From NCBI GenBank assembly GCA_945889005.1, contig CAMDBI010000027.1:1-48260 (forward strand): DNA of 48,260 bases. The letters run 5' to 3'. The DNA comes from Bacteroides fragilis (GTDB lineage Bacteria > Bacteroidota > Bacteroidia > Bacteroidales > DTGW01). A program made the position numbers and the translations under genes. Positions 1 to 8,400 of this stretch are shown piece by piece. Numbering within the stretch: position 1 is the first letter of the stretch; every line of letters begins with the position of its first letter. Below the pieces are notes generated by a model. It made no database searches, was not told the origin of the DNA, and was given only the letters and a program-made list of their open reading frames with translations.

Positions 1-82
1 AATATATATATATATATAATACTAAAATTAAGCACATTAACAATGATAAAAAAATAATTATCTGTCAACTCGAAAAATAGAT

Positions 83-90
83 TAAATTTG
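83..90 (+). promoter_or_regulatory. Putative -7 box of nusB
   Basis: TAAATTTG matches the Bacteroidota -7 consensus TAnnTTTG and lies about 28 nt before the nusB ATG. I see no good -33 TTG at the right distance, so the call rests on one box. Confidence 0.45.
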
Positions 91-118
91 CAAACTCAAA
101 AAATTGTTCTTTTTACAA

Positions 119-1072
119 ATGATAAGCAGACGACTTCTCAGAATCAAAGTACTTCAAGTTCTTTACGCCAACTACCATTCCACAACCAGCTCTATTTCGC
201 AATCAGAAAAGGAGTTGTTTCAAAGTATCCAGAAAACATACGATTTGTATCATTATATAATGCTACTTCTTATAGAATTGGTTAAATATGGCGAAGAACG
301 AATCGAAATGGGTAAGGAAAAACATTTACCAACAGTAGAAGAACAAAACCCCAATAAACGATTTGTTGCAAATAAAATAATCGATCAGCTTCGAAACAAC
401 AATCCGCTCAACAGATACATCCACCAAAATAAAATAAATTGGTCGGGTCAAAGTGAAATTATAAAAACGATTTTCAATCAATTTAAAGACAAAGAGTATT
501 TTTTGGACTACATGAAAAGCGACGAAGGCGACTATAAAGCCGATAAACGTGTTGTCGAGAAAATACTGACTGAAGAAATACCAGGCTTAGAGCAACTCGA
601 TCAATTACTCGAAGAACAAAATATTTTCTGGAACAACGACCTTGAATTTGTTATTAGCATGATTATTAAAACAATAAAAGGTTTTAAAGAAAACGATTCG
701 AGAGATCAAGACATGATGCCATTGTTTAAAAACGATGAAGACCGCGACTTTTCAAAAATTATACTACGAAAAGTACTAATAAACCACGAAGAATACAATC
801 AATTAATTAAAAACTTTTCGCAGAATTGGGAATTCGACCGTATAGCCATAATGGATATTATATTGATGCAAATGGCTATTGCCGAGTTTACAGAAATAGT
901 ATCGGTACCTACAAAAGTAAGTCTAAACGAATATATTGAAATAGCCAAATATTACAGCACCACTGGTAGCAGCAACTTTATCAATGGCATTCTCGACAAA
1001 ATTATATCACACCTGAAAAAAGAAAATAAAATAAACAAACAAGGTCGAGGACTTATTGGAGAAGCTGAATAA
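119..1072 (+). CDS. nusB: Transcription antitermination protein NusB
   Basis: NusB binds boxA RNA with S10 (NusE) in rRNA antitermination complexes. The protein is about 317 aa, the long form usual in Bacteroidota, which carries a central insertion relative to the ~140-aa E. coli protein. The N-terminus ISRRLLRIKVLQVLYANYHS is the family signature, and the C-terminal NusB fold is visible around residues 220-300 (ILRKVLINHEEYNQLIK, then ILMQMAIAEF and SSNFINGILDKI). An upstream in-frame TTG at 104 exists, but the ATG at 119 gives the family N-terminus. The nusB-yajC-ybbR-coaE order that follows is common in Bacteroidales. Confidence 0.95.
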   Translation: MISRRLLRIKVLQVLYANYHSTTSSISQSEKELFQSIQKTYDLYHYIMLLLIELVKYGEERIEMGKEKHLPTVEEQNPNKRFVANKIIDQLRNNNPLNRYIHQNKINWSGQSEIIKTIFNQFKDKEYFLDYMKSDEGDYKADKRVVEKILTEEIPGLEQLDQLLEEQNIFWNNDLEFVISMIIKTIKGFKENDSRDQDMMPLFKNDEDRDFSKIILRKVLINHEEYNQLIKNFSQNWEFDRIAIMDIILMQMAIAEFTEIVSVPTKVSLNEYIEIAKYYSTTGSSNFINGILDKIISHLKKENKINKQGRGLIGEAE

Positions 1073-1077
1073 CACTT

Positions 1078-1108
1078 TTGGCTATGTTATGAAATTGTAT
1101 TAAATTTG
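1078..1108 (+). promoter_or_regulatory. Bacteroidota-type promoter of yajC
   Basis: TTG at 1078-1080, a 20-nt spacer and TAAATTTG at 1101-1108 make a full -33/-7 promoter just after the nusB stop. The yajC ATG is 28 nt downstream, so yajC can be transcribed independently of nusB. Confidence 0.65.
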
Positions 1109-1136
1109 TAATGTATAATTTAATATTTCAAAAACG

Positions 1137-1454
1137 ATGAACAATTTATTAAGCATTTTTTTACAAGCAGCAGCAGGCGGACAAAATCCACTAATGTCAT
1201 TCTTGCCAATAGTTTTAATTATCGTGGTATTTTATTTTTTCATGATCAGACCTCAAATGAAACGTCAGAAAGAACTAACTAAGTTTCGTAACGATTTGAA
1301 AAAAGGCGATAAAATAGTAACTACAGGAGGAATTTATGGTAAAATCGATGAAATCGGTGATACTACTATTATTATTGAAGTAGAAGATAAAATGAAACTC
1401 AAAATAGACAAGGCTGCTGTATTGAAAGATGCAAGCGACCTTGCTAGCAAGTAA
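1137..1454 (+). CDS. yajC: Sec translocon accessory protein YajC
   Basis: YajC is a small single-span membrane protein that joins SecDF in the preprotein translocase. At 105 aa it has the family's usual size. A Gly/Ala-rich N-terminus (AAAGGQNPLMSF) is followed by one membrane segment at about residues 20-37 and the conserved FYFFMIRPQMKRQKE stretch. The C-terminal cytosolic domain contains the typical GDKIVTTGGIYGKI loop. It has its own promoter and is followed by a hairpin. Confidence 0.95.
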   Translation: MNNLLSIFLQAAAGGQNPLMSFLPIVLIIVVFYFFMIRPQMKRQKELTKFRNDLKKGDKIVTTGGIYGKIDEIGDTTIIIEVEDKMKLKIDKAAVLKDASDLASK

Positions 1455-1466
1455 TAAATTAATATA

Positions 1467-1517
1467 AAAGCAGTAAAGACGTTAAAAAACAAAGTATTTT
1501 TGCGTTTTTACTGCTTT
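1467..1517 (+). terminator. Hairpin after yajC, likely terminator
   Basis: The arm AAAGCAGTAAAGACG (1467-1481) pairs with CGTTTTTACTGCTTT (1503-1517) with one mismatch, around a T/A-rich loop of about 21 nt. It starts 12 nt after the yajC stop. There is no strong T-run, so processing or attenuation is also possible. Confidence 0.5.
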
Positions 1518-1538
1518 ACGTTTAAATATTTTTCTTTA

Positions 1539-1707
1539 GGGCATCTCTAAAAACTGCTTTTTAGCTACGCTGAGCCCTTCGGGGTTCTTTGTTGGACTTC
1601 ATTTTTAAACTCCTCACTTCGGTTGTCGCTCAGTGTAACACATTTACAGAAGTAAACTCCGGGTTTAAAAATTCGTCCGCCTCAAAAAATCGAGTTTTTA
1701 GAGACGC
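1539..1707. mobile_element. MITE-like repeat, copy 1
   Basis: About 169 bp nearly identical to 5221-5390. The left end GGGCATCTCTAAAAACTG and the right end CGAGTTTTTAGAGACGC are imperfect terminal inverted repeats. A CTTTA flanks both sides (1534-1538 and 1709-1713), a possible target duplication. It has no convincing gene of its own. It lies directly upstream of the YbbR-like gene and adds an artificial open frame to its 5' end. Confidence 0.8.
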
Positions 1708-1747
1708 ACTTTACTTCCGAAGCCAACCACCCAATATAAATTTTACC

Positions 1748-2746
1748 TTGGAAGAAAAATCAATAGATAAATTAAGCCCTCGCCGAAAATTTAACTTCAG
1801 GAAATTTTATCGAAATTTCCTGGTTTACCTTATATTTCTTTCTATATCGTTGATATTTTGGGTACTCAATACCCTAAACAATAATTTCTCGACCAATCTA
1901 AACCTTCCTATAAAGTATATCCACCAATTGCCCGACAAAAGGCTAGTTGGAAACATCCCTCAATCAATAACTGTAAATTCAACAGCTCACGGCTATACCC
2001 TACTTAAATATATCATATATTTCAGACAAAACCCAGTTTTAATAAGCTTAGCAACATCCTCACTTACTGAATACTCCGATAAAGGATCGAACAAATATCT
2101 TTTACTTACAAAAAATATAAAAGAAAAAATTCAACGGCAATTCTCTGAACTAAATATAAACTACTTATTGCCCGATACTTTGTTTTTCGAAATGTCTGAT
2201 GTTGTTAAGCAATACAAGAAAGTTAAACCCAATTTGGATATTGATTTCGAAAAGCAATACACCCTTTCGAACCGAATAATATGTGTGCCAGATAGTGTAG
2301 AGCTTACCGGACCCAAAGCAGTACTTGACACAATCAAATATGCCGAAACAAAAGATCTTATTTACAAAAAGGTCAATAAAATATTTCAGGTAAAAATGAA
2401 CTTAAAATTGATTCCTGATATAGCATATAACCATAATATAGTTACCGTAGTTGTTCCGGTCGATAAATATACAGAATCTGAAATACATATTGCTGTAATA
2501 CACCGAAATGTACCATCGAACTTTAAAATGAAAACATTTCCGGCAAAAATAAAAGTAACATACAAAGTATCTCTCGACAATTACAAGTACATAAACGAAA
2601 ATCAGTTTTTACTAACGGTAAACTATAACGAAATAAACAATTCAATAAATAATAAAATAAAGCTCAATCTCGAACAAACACCATATATCATTTGGGACGT
2701 TAATTATAAACCCAAAACCGTTGAATTTATTCTCGAACGACGATGA
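1748..2746 (+). CDS. YbbR/CdaR-like domain protein
   Basis: A membrane-anchored protein of about 333 aa with YbbR-type beta domains on the outer side of the membrane. In Firmicutes a YbbR protein (CdaR) regulates the diadenylate cyclase; the role in Bacteroidota is not established. There is an N-terminal membrane segment (NFLVYLIFLSISLIFWVLNT), then beta-rich sequence with the motif VPDSVELTGPKAVLDTIKYA around residues 175-200. The frame stays open upstream to a TTG at 1589, but that part lies inside the repeat at 1539-1707, so I choose the TTG at 1748, the only standard start after it. It overlaps coaE by 4 nt (ATGA), indicating translational coupling. Position between yajC and coaE supports the family call. 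Confidence 0.8.
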   Translation: MEEKSIDKLSPRRKFNFRKFYRNFLVYLIFLSISLIFWVLNTLNNNFSTNLNLPIKYIHQLPDKRLVGNIPQSITVNSTAHGYTLLKYIIYFRQNPVLISLATSSLTEYSDKGSNKYLLLTKNIKEKIQRQFSELNINYLLPDTLFFEMSDVVKQYKKVKPNLDIDFEKQYTLSNRIICVPDSVELTGPKAVLDTIKYAETKDLIYKKVNKIFQVKMNLKLIPDIAYNHNIVTVVVPVDKYTESEIHIAVIHRNVPSNFKMKTFPAKIKVTYKVSLDNYKYINENQFLLTVNYNEINNSINNKIKLNLEQTPYIIWDVNYKPKTVEFILERR

Positions 2747-3324
2747 AAACAATTGGATTGACCGGTGGTATTGGAAGCGGCAAAAGCACTGTGTCGAAAA
2801 TATTTAAGACACTTGGTGTTCCTGTTTTTAATACGGATCTCGAAGCTCGCAAATTATTTTCGGACTACGAGGTTAAAAACGAAATTGTACAACAATTTGG
2901 AAAAGAAGTATTTGTTAACAACACGTTCGACCGTTCAAAAATGGCAGCCTTAGTTTTCAACAACAAAAGTGCATTGGAGAAACTCAATGCCATTGTGCAT
3001 CCAAGAGTAGCTAAGCAATTTGAAAAATGGGCTTCTACACATTCAAAATTGGATTATATAATCAAAGAATCTGCCATAATTTTCGAATACAACATAGACA
3101 AAAGTCTCGACTCAACTATTCTTGTATTAGCTCCAATTGAAGTGCGTATTAGACGAGTGATGCAACGCGACAATATGCCAGAACAGTCGATACGTGATCG
3201 AATAAACAACCAAATGCCAGACCAAGAAAAAATAAAACGTGCCAGTTACATAATCAACAACAACAATCAAATGCTTATTCCACAAGTAATTGAAATTAAT
3301 TCAAACATCAAAAAACAAAAATAA
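2743..3324 (+). CDS. coaE: Dephospho-CoA kinase
   Basis: CoaE phosphorylates the 3'-hydroxyl of dephospho-CoA, the last step of coenzyme A synthesis. The protein has 193 aa, the usual size. The P-loop is GGIGSGKS at residues 8-15. The conserved VFNTDLEAR follows at about residues 28-36, and the CoA-binding region contains KESAIIFEYNIDKSLD. An arginine-rich lid (RIRRVMQRD) is visible near residues 134-142. The gene overlaps the preceding YbbR-like gene by 4 nt and shares a base with the following gldB start (TAATG), so the three are translationally coupled. Confidence 0.95.
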   Translation: MKTIGLTGGIGSGKSTVSKIFKTLGVPVFNTDLEARKLFSDYEVKNEIVQQFGKEVFVNNTFDRSKMAALVFNNKSALEKLNAIVHPRVAKQFEKWASTHSKLDYIIKESAIIFEYNIDKSLDSTILVLAPIEVRIRRVMQRDNMPEQSIRDRINNQMPDQEKIKRASYIINNNNQMLIPQVIEINSNIKKQK

Positions 3325-4334
3325 TGAAACTGAAATTTGTACCCTTAGCATTTGTTCTTACAGTCGTATTAATTTTTAGCTCTTGCAACAAAAAAGATAC
3401 AAATCTCAATTTTAACAATCCAACAATACATATTACAATAAATCGCTTTGAACAAGATCTTTTCAAATCGGATTTTGAACATCTGAAAGATTCTATTCCA
3501 TTTTTCGAGAAAAAATATGGTGATTTTTTCGAAATATTTACTTACAAGATTATTGCAATAGGAGGAACAAAAAATCCGGTATTTTCTGAATACCTCAAGG
3601 GTTTTGTGACCGACTATTCGATAAACGAAGTATATACAACCGTTACAAACGATTTTACAGACCTATCAGATTTAGAACAAGACTTGAGTTTTGGTTTTAG
3701 TGCTTTTCTAAATTATTTTCCCCAAGTTCCAACACCTCGATTCTATACATTTATTTCGGGGTTCAACCAAAGCATTGTTACTTCCGACAGTATAATAGGT
3801 ATAGGTCTCGACAAGTATCTTGGTCTCACAAGTTCATTTTACCAACAGATGAACCTGCCTTTATATATGAGATACCTCATGAACAAAGAAAGAATTACTT
3901 CCGATTGTTTAAAAGCTTGGCTCAATACAAATTTTGAAATGATTGGCGATAAAAATCTTCTGAACAATATGATTTATCAAGGTAAAATTACATGGTGCAT
4001 GAGCAAACTAATGCCAGAAGCACACGACAGTCTACTTTTAGGAATTGAACCAAATAAAATAAAATGGTGCAAAAGCAATGAAGAGAAGATGTGGACTTAT
4101 TTGGTTGAATATAAGAAACTATATTCGACCGATATATTGACTATCAGTAAATTTATAAATGAAGGGCCATTTACCAAAGATTTTTCGACCGAATCGCCAG
4201 CAAAAGCAGCAGTTTGGATTGGATACAGAATTGTAGATGGATTTATGAATAGAGAAAAAAACATAAGTCCAGACTCATTAATGAAGATAAACGACTATCA
4301 GGAAATACTTAGAAAATCGAAATACAATCCATAA
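3324..4334 (+). CDS. gldB: GldB-like lipoprotein
   Basis: 336 aa. A lipoprotein signal peptide ends in a lipobox (VLIFSSC, Cys at about residue 21), so the protein is a membrane-anchored lipoprotein. The body resembles GldB: NRFEQDLFKSD near the N-terminus, the central SIIGIGLDKYLG, and the C-terminal MWTYLVEYKKLYSTD followed by PAKAAVWIGYRIVDGFM. GldB was defined in Flavobacterium as a gliding protein, but homologues are found in non-gliding Bacteroidota, and here the gene sits beside coaE as in many of them. It therefore need not imply motility. Assignment to the family is firm; function is inferred. Confidence 0.85.
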   Translation: MKLKFVPLAFVLTVVLIFSSCNKKDTNLNFNNPTIHITINRFEQDLFKSDFEHLKDSIPFFEKKYGDFFEIFTYKIIAIGGTKNPVFSEYLKGFVTDYSINEVYTTVTNDFTDLSDLEQDLSFGFSAFLNYFPQVPTPRFYTFISGFNQSIVTSDSIIGIGLDKYLGLTSSFYQQMNLPLYMRYLMNKERITSDCLKAWLNTNFEMIGDKNLLNNMIYQGKITWCMSKLMPEAHDSLLLGIEPNKIKWCKSNEEKMWTYLVEYKKLYSTDILTISKFINEGPFTKDFSTESPAKAAVWIGYRIVDGFMNREKNISPDSLMKINDYQEILRKSKYNP

Positions 4335-4337
4335 AAA

Positions 4338-4393
4338 AACGCTAAGTTTCAAATTTGCAAACTATTAAATTTACAACTTTGCTACTTAGCGTT
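4338..4393. terminator. Bidirectional terminator-like hairpin between gldB and ferredoxin
   Basis: AACGCTAAGT (4338-4347) pairs perfectly with ACTTAGCGTT (4384-4393). It sits between convergent genes whose stops are at 4334 and 4416. Runs of A before and T after allow termination from either side. Confidence 0.6.
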
Positions 4394-4415
4394 GCTTCTT
4401 AATAATAAAATTCTA

Positions 4416-4583
4416 TTAAGCAGGGTGAATTGCTTCTGTAGGACAAACATCTGCACAAGCACCACAATCTGTGCATACTTCTGCATCTATTTTATAGATA
4501 TCGCCTTCTGATATTGCTTCTACAGGACATTCGTTAATACAAGTACCACATGCGGTACAATCGTTGCTAATTTTGTATGCCAT
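4416..4583 (-). CDS. 2[4Fe-4S] bacterial-type ferredoxin
   Basis: A 55-aa electron carrier with two 4Fe-4S motifs: CTACGTCINECP in the first half and CTDCGACADVCP in the second, each CxxCxxCxxxCP. It is the standard small clostridial-type ferredoxin and may feed electrons to many oxidoreductases, possibly also nitrogenase reductase, although it lies 21 kb away. The ATG at 4583 (MAYKISND) is chosen because the longer frame, opening at 4616, starts inside the promoter box at 4614-4621. Confidence 0.95.
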   Translation of the reverse strand: MAYKISNDCTACGTCINECPVEAISEGDIYKIDAEVCTDCGACADVCPTEAIHPA

Positions 4584-4613
4584 CTTTTTAAGTTTTTTTT
4601 GATGATTATGATG

Positions 4614-4642
4614 CAAATTTACTTGAAAATATTTTTCTCCAA
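4614..4642 (-). promoter_or_regulatory. Promoter of the ferredoxin gene
   Basis: On the minus strand TTG (4642-4640), an 18-nt spacer and TAAATTTG (4621-4614) give a full Bacteroidota promoter. Its position excludes the upstream in-frame ATG at 4616 as the start of the ferredoxin. Confidence 0.65.
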
Positions 4643-4835
4643 AAAAGTTTTTTAATTTAATTATTATTTGAAAAGGTTATAAATTAGCTTTTCTGGTAAA
4701 AAATATATGAGATTTCTCCCTCCGGTCTAAATGACGTGGTTTTCGGTGTATTGTCGGTCCGAACGACTTGTTCTGAGCGCAGCCGAAGTAAGTGATGACG
4801 CCCATTATAAAATTAATTTGCTAGATAATATTGAA

Positions 4836-5207
4836 TTACTTATTAAAAAAAATTTTGAGGCTAATTAGAAATAGTAACACAGCAAAGCTCTTTTGCAGCA
4901 TTTTTTCAGAAATATTTAAAGTTACCAATGAACCAAAATAACTACCAACGACAAATGCGGCTACCAAAATCCAGGCATACTTAAAATTGACATAACCCTG
5001 TTTGGCATAATTCATTACAGCAAAAATACCAACTGGCACAACTAAAACCATTAGGCTTGTTCCTTGAGCCTGATGTTGGGTAAGTCCAAGAAAAAGTAAA
5101 AACGGAATTAAAATAATGGCCCCTCCTACTCCAAAGAAACCCGAAACAAAACCCGCGGCAGCACCGGCAGCCAAAAGTATTAATACTTGATAAAGTGTCA
5201 TTTGCAA
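4836..5207 (-). CDS. Half-size TauE/SafE family membrane protein
   Basis: 123 aa with four predicted membrane segments. The N-terminal GAAAGFVSGFFGVGGAIILIP carries the GxxxGxxGxGG signature of the TauE/SafE (DUF81) sulfite/anion exporter family. Full-length members have about 250 aa and two such halves; this protein contains one half only and would have to work as a dimer. It ends cleanly, so I read it as a natural short form rather than a truncation. Start alternatives are 5207 (MQMTLYQ) and 5201 (MTLYQ). The substrate cannot be told from sequence. The second MITE-like copy lies 13 nt upstream. Confidence 0.75.
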   Translation of the reverse strand: MQMTLYQVLILLAAGAAAGFVSGFFGVGGAIILIPFLLFLGLTQHQAQGTSLMVLVVPVGIFAVMNYAKQGYVNFKYAWILVAAFVVGSYFGSLVTLNISEKMLQKSFAVLLFLISLKIFFNK

Positions 5208-5220
5208 AGAATTTTCTTAA

Positions 5221-5390
5221 GGGCATCTCTAAAAACTGCTTTTTTAGCTACACTGAGCCATTCGGGGTTCTTTGTTGGACTTCATTTTTAAACTCCTCAC
5301 TTCGGCTTTCGCTCAGTGTAACACATTTACAGTAGCAAACTCCGGGTTTAAAAATTCGTCTGCCACAAAAAATCGAGTTTTTAGACGCCC
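5221..5390. mobile_element. MITE-like repeat, copy 2
   Basis: 170 bp closely matching 1539-1707, in the same orientation. Ends are GGGCATCTCT and AGACGCCC, with the inverted TCTAAAAAC core. It lies between the divergently transcribed TauE/SafE and DUF1573 genes. No target duplication is evident here. It has no coding capacity and presumably would need a transposase supplied elsewhere. Confidence 0.8.
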
Positions 5391-5455
5391 ATAATATTTT
5401 CGAAAGGTAAAAAAATAAATTTTAAAATTATAATATCAAAAAACATAATAAACCA

Positions 5456-5463
5456 TAAATTTG
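5456..5463 (+). promoter_or_regulatory. Putative -7 box of the DUF1573 gene
   Basis: TAAATTTG, 27 nt before the ATG at 5490, matches TAnnTTTG. No clear -33 TTG is seen. Confidence 0.45.
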
Positions 5464-5489
5464 TTTTTAAAATTTAAAAACTATTCAAA

Positions 5490-6569
5490 ATGAAGTTTTT
5501 CGATAAAATTATAATTATTGCATTATTTTTTCAATTCTATTGCGTTCAAGCTCAACAAAAAACAGCAAGTATTTCATTTGAGTCCATATCATACAATTTT
5601 GGACAGATCAAAGAATCTGACGGTCCGGTAAGTCATCGATTTACATTTACCAACATAGGAGCAATACCATTGATTATTCAAAATGCGCAACCCAGCTGTG
5701 GTTGTACTACACCCGACTGGTCGCGCAACCCAGTAACTCCCGGAGCAAAAGGTTTTATAGATGCTACCTTCGATCCAAAAGGTAGGCCTGGAAAATTTAA
5801 CAAAACCATTACAGTAAATTACAACGGAACCCCATCTTCGATCGTTGTTACTTTTTACGGTGAGGTTCTTGCCAAAAAACTCGGCATTGAAGATATATAT
5901 CCTTACCAATTTGGCAATTTACGTGGCAAAGCGCCTCAGTTAAGTTATGGCAACATATATTTAGGTCAACAAAAAACCGAAAAATTCGAATTAATAAACC
6001 CAACTCAAAGTGCAATTACAATTGATTGTTACAATATACCAGCTCACATTAAGATCTTGAACAATCCATTATCTTTAGAAGCTGGAAAAGCAGGTTTTTT
6101 AGAAATATCGTACGATGCTAAAGTAAAGAATGACTATGGATTCGTGTTCGATAATTTCATGATGCGATTCAATAATGCCGAAAATGGTATTAACTTTATG
6201 CTAAGTGCTAATTTGTTAGAAGATTTTTCAAAACTCACTGAAAATGAAATACAAAATGGTCCAAAAGCCTTATTTACCAATACCGAATTCAAATTTGGAA
6301 CCTTAAAATCGGGCGATAAAATTGGACATAAGTATATTTTGAAGAATGTTGGAAAAAGTCAGTTGTTAATACGTAAAGTAATACCTAGTTGTGGATGTAC
6401 AACAATTAATCCCCCTACAAATTCCATTTCACCAGGCGATTCGATCGCCATTCCGATTGAATTCAACTCGGCAGGAAAGTCGGGCGAGCAAAATAAAACC
6501 ATACAAGTATACACAAACGACCCTACAAACCCAAGATCTGTACTTTGGATAAAAGGGATGATTCAATAA
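5490..6569 (+). CDS. Secreted protein with two DUF1573 domains
   Basis: 359 aa with an N-terminal signal peptide ending at about residue 21 (FYCVQAQQ). DUF1573 is an Ig-like beta-sandwich abundant in exported Bacteroidota proteins. The hallmark PSCGCTT occurs twice, at about residues 68-74 and 299-305, each followed by a PG-turn (VTPGAKGFIDATFDP and ISPGDSIAIPIEF) and a KTI/V strand. The middle part (130-250) is a more diverged Ig-like domain. No enzymatic residues are evident; a structural or binding role in the envelope is likely. It stands alone, followed by a short heptamer array and a nitroreductase. Confidence 0.85.
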   Translation: MKFFDKIIIIALFFQFYCVQAQQKTASISFESISYNFGQIKESDGPVSHRFTFTNIGAIPLIIQNAQPSCGCTTPDWSRNPVTPGAKGFIDATFDPKGRPGKFNKTITVNYNGTPSSIVVTFYGEVLAKKLGIEDIYPYQFGNLRGKAPQLSYGNIYLGQQKTEKFELINPTQSAITIDCYNIPAHIKILNNPLSLEAGKAGFLEISYDAKVKNDYGFVFDNFMMRFNNAENGINFMLSANLLEDFSKLTENEIQNGPKALFTNTEFKFGTLKSGDKIGHKYILKNVGKSQLLIRKVIPSCGCTTINPPTNSISPGDSIAIPIEFNSAGKSGEQNKTIQVYTNDPTNPRSVLWIKGMIQ

Positions 6570-6570
6570 T

Positions 6571-6606
6571 AGATATGAGACAGTAAGACATAAGAAGTAA
6601 GATATG
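6571..6606 (+). repeat. Heptamer array before the nitroreductase gene
   Basis: Five units of consensus AGAnrTA follow each other with spacing 7, 8, 7, 7. The first and last units are both AGATATG. The ATG in the last unit is the nitroreductase start codon, so the array reaches into the gene. Same construction as the arrays of the nif spacers. Confidence 0.6.
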
Positions 6607-7353
6607 CTAAACACAATATTTAACCATAGGAGTATCAGGAAATTTAAAAATAACCCTATTGCTCAAGATGTTTTGCAAGAAATACTCGAAGCAGGCATAA
6701 GAGCCTCAAATACAGGCAATATGCAAGCATATAGTATTGTAGTTACACATAATCAAGGCTTGAAAGAACAACTATGGGAAGCCCATTTTAAACAGGATAT
6801 GGTAAAACAAGCGCCTGTTGTCATTACATTTTGTGCCGATTTCAATCGCATAACTCGTTGGTGCTCTATAAATAAAGCACAACCTGGCTTCGACAATTTT
6901 CAATCGTTTACTGCTGCTGCTATAGATGCTTTGTTAGCTTCTCAAAACATTGCATTAGCTGCCGAAGAAAAAGGGCTTGGTATTTGTTATTTAGGAACTA
7001 CAACCTATATGACTAGTAAAATAATAGAAATACTATCGTTACCAAAATTAGTTGTACCCATTACAAGTATAGTTGTTGGGTACGCCGAAGAAATCCCTGA
7101 TCTGACAGACCGCTTGCCTTTGAATAGTGTAGTTCATAACGAAACATATACCGACTATTCCGATTCTGATATACGATATATGTATAAAGACAAAGAAAAT
7201 CTCGATTTCTATAAAAATATAGTCAGAATAAGCAACAAAGAATCATTGGCACAAGTGTTTACCGATAATAGATACAAAAAAGCTGACAATCAATTTTTTT
7301 CAAAAACATTCATTGAAGCCCTTACACAACAAGGCTTTATGAACAACGACTAA
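6604..7353 (+). CDS. Nitroreductase-family flavoprotein (NfsA/FRP type)
   Basis: 249 aa, the size of NADPH-dependent FMN oxidoreductases of the NfsA/Frp branch. The N-terminal RSIRKFKNNP (about residues 9-18) is the FMN-phosphate-binding motif and ASNTGNMQAYSIVV follows. The central AAIDALLASQNIALAAEEKGLGICYLG and the dimer-arm C-terminus are also typical. Such enzymes reduce nitroaromatics, quinones or flavins; the natural substrate here is unknown. The ATG at 6604 lies in a repeat unit. The next gene starts 3 nt after its stop, so the two are co-transcribed. Confidence 0.85.
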   Translation: MLNTIFNHRSIRKFKNNPIAQDVLQEILEAGIRASNTGNMQAYSIVVTHNQGLKEQLWEAHFKQDMVKQAPVVITFCADFNRITRWCSINKAQPGFDNFQSFTAAAIDALLASQNIALAAEEKGLGICYLGTTTYMTSKIIEILSLPKLVVPITSIVVGYAEEIPDLTDRLPLNSVVHNETYTDYSDSDIRYMYKDKENLDFYKNIVRISNKESLAQVFTDNRYKKADNQFFSKTFIEALTQQGFMNND

Positions 7354-7356
7354 TAC

Positions 7357-8400
7357 ATGAACCATTTAGCTATCGAAGAATGCTTTTATATATTAGGTCA
7401 GAAAATATCTAATTTCCTTGAACAATACCAATTGCCTCAAGACGATATTTGGATTGATTTTAAAGCTAATATTAAAAGACAACATAGCATTAATGCTTGG
7501 CATACAGAAGAAAATATTAAGAAAAGCCTCGAAATTCTTTGTCAAACCCTCACTAGGCAACCACTCGAAAAATATAAAAGTGTTTTACCTGTTAATAATG
7601 GAAAATCCAACATAATATTCTTACGAAGTATAGACCAGTGGCCATTAAGCCAATGTCAATACCTTATATCAATACTACTTTCAGGTAATAAAATCATCTT
7701 TAACGAGGAACAATGCACAGATAAACCCTTTGTGGCATTATGTAAGATACTTTTCCTTATAAATAGATCATTTTCGGAATACATTGTATTTGGAAACAGT
7801 CGCGAATTGAAGTACGATGCTTTAGTAATTGAGAAAAACGATATTGATATTGCTTCTACTGATTCATATTTATCGAAACGCAATGCCTTTATAGCATACA
7901 AAAATACCTCTGTAGCTATTCTCGATGGGACCGAAACTCAAGAAAATTTAAAAGATTTGAGTGAACAAATATTTCGTTTTTTTGGTATGTCGCCACACAA
8001 TATCAAAAAAATATTTGTTCCAGAACACTACGAACTAACAAAGTTTTTAGATGCTTGTGAAAGTCAATACAACATCATAAATCACAACAAATACGCCAAC
8101 AATTACCAATATCACCAATCGGTTTACCTCATGAATCGAATCGAACACCTCGACAATGGCTTTTTGTTGCTAACACAGAACAAGCAAACAATAGCTCCAA
8201 CAGGAGTAGTTTATTTTGAATACTATCAGGACTATAATAATACTATTGAAATACAAAGCAAAAACAAGCAACTTACAGATATTTACACCGTATTTGACAA
8301 CTCCAATAAAACTTGTAACATAAAGTCATTTAATGAAAAGCTCTTTTTTCCACAAACTACATTTATAGATTTTCTCAATAGTTTGCAAAATGGAAAATAA
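7357..8400 (+). CDS. Acyl-CoA reductase (LuxC-like) family protein
   Basis: 347 aa. It matches a Bacteroidota family annotated as acyl-CoA reductase, distantly related to LuxC and aldehyde dehydrogenases. Recognisable stretches are YKNTSVAILDGTETQENL (about 185-202), then EQIFRFFGMSPHNIKKIFVP (about 208-227) and a C-terminal PTGVVYFEYYQD. A catalytic cysteine is not obvious, so activity is uncertain. The neighbours do not reveal a pathway: it is tightly linked to the nitroreductase upstream and overlaps miaA by 11 nt downstream. Confidence 0.7.
   Translation: MNHLAIEECFYILGQKISNFLEQYQLPQDDIWIDFKANIKRQHSINAWHTEENIKKSLEILCQTLTRQPLEKYKSVLPVNNGKSNIIFLRSIDQWPLSQCQYLISILLSGNKIIFNEEQCTDKPFVALCKILFLINRSFSEYIVFGNSRELKYDALVIEKNDIDIASTDSYLSKRNAFIAYKNTSVAILDGTETQENLKDLSEQIFRFFGMSPHNIKKIFVPEHYELTKFLDACESQYNIINHNKYANNYQYHQSVYLMNRIEHLDNGFLLLTQNKQTIAPTGVVYFEYYQDYNNTIEIQSKNKQLTDIYTVFDNSNKTCNIKSFNEKLFFPQTTFIDFLNSLQNGK

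Noticed and set aside
1589-1747. N-terminal 53 residues of the YbbR-like frame
   Set aside because: They are encoded by the MITE-like repeat and its edge; the same DNA occurs at 5221-5390 without a gene. Not treated as part of the protein.
4720-4800. Stretch with gttctgagcgcagccgaagtaagtgatgac as a possible terminator or gene remnant
   Set aside because: Related wording is seen at 30790 and 38063, so it is probably a dispersed repeat fragment; I found no complete hairpin or coding frame here.
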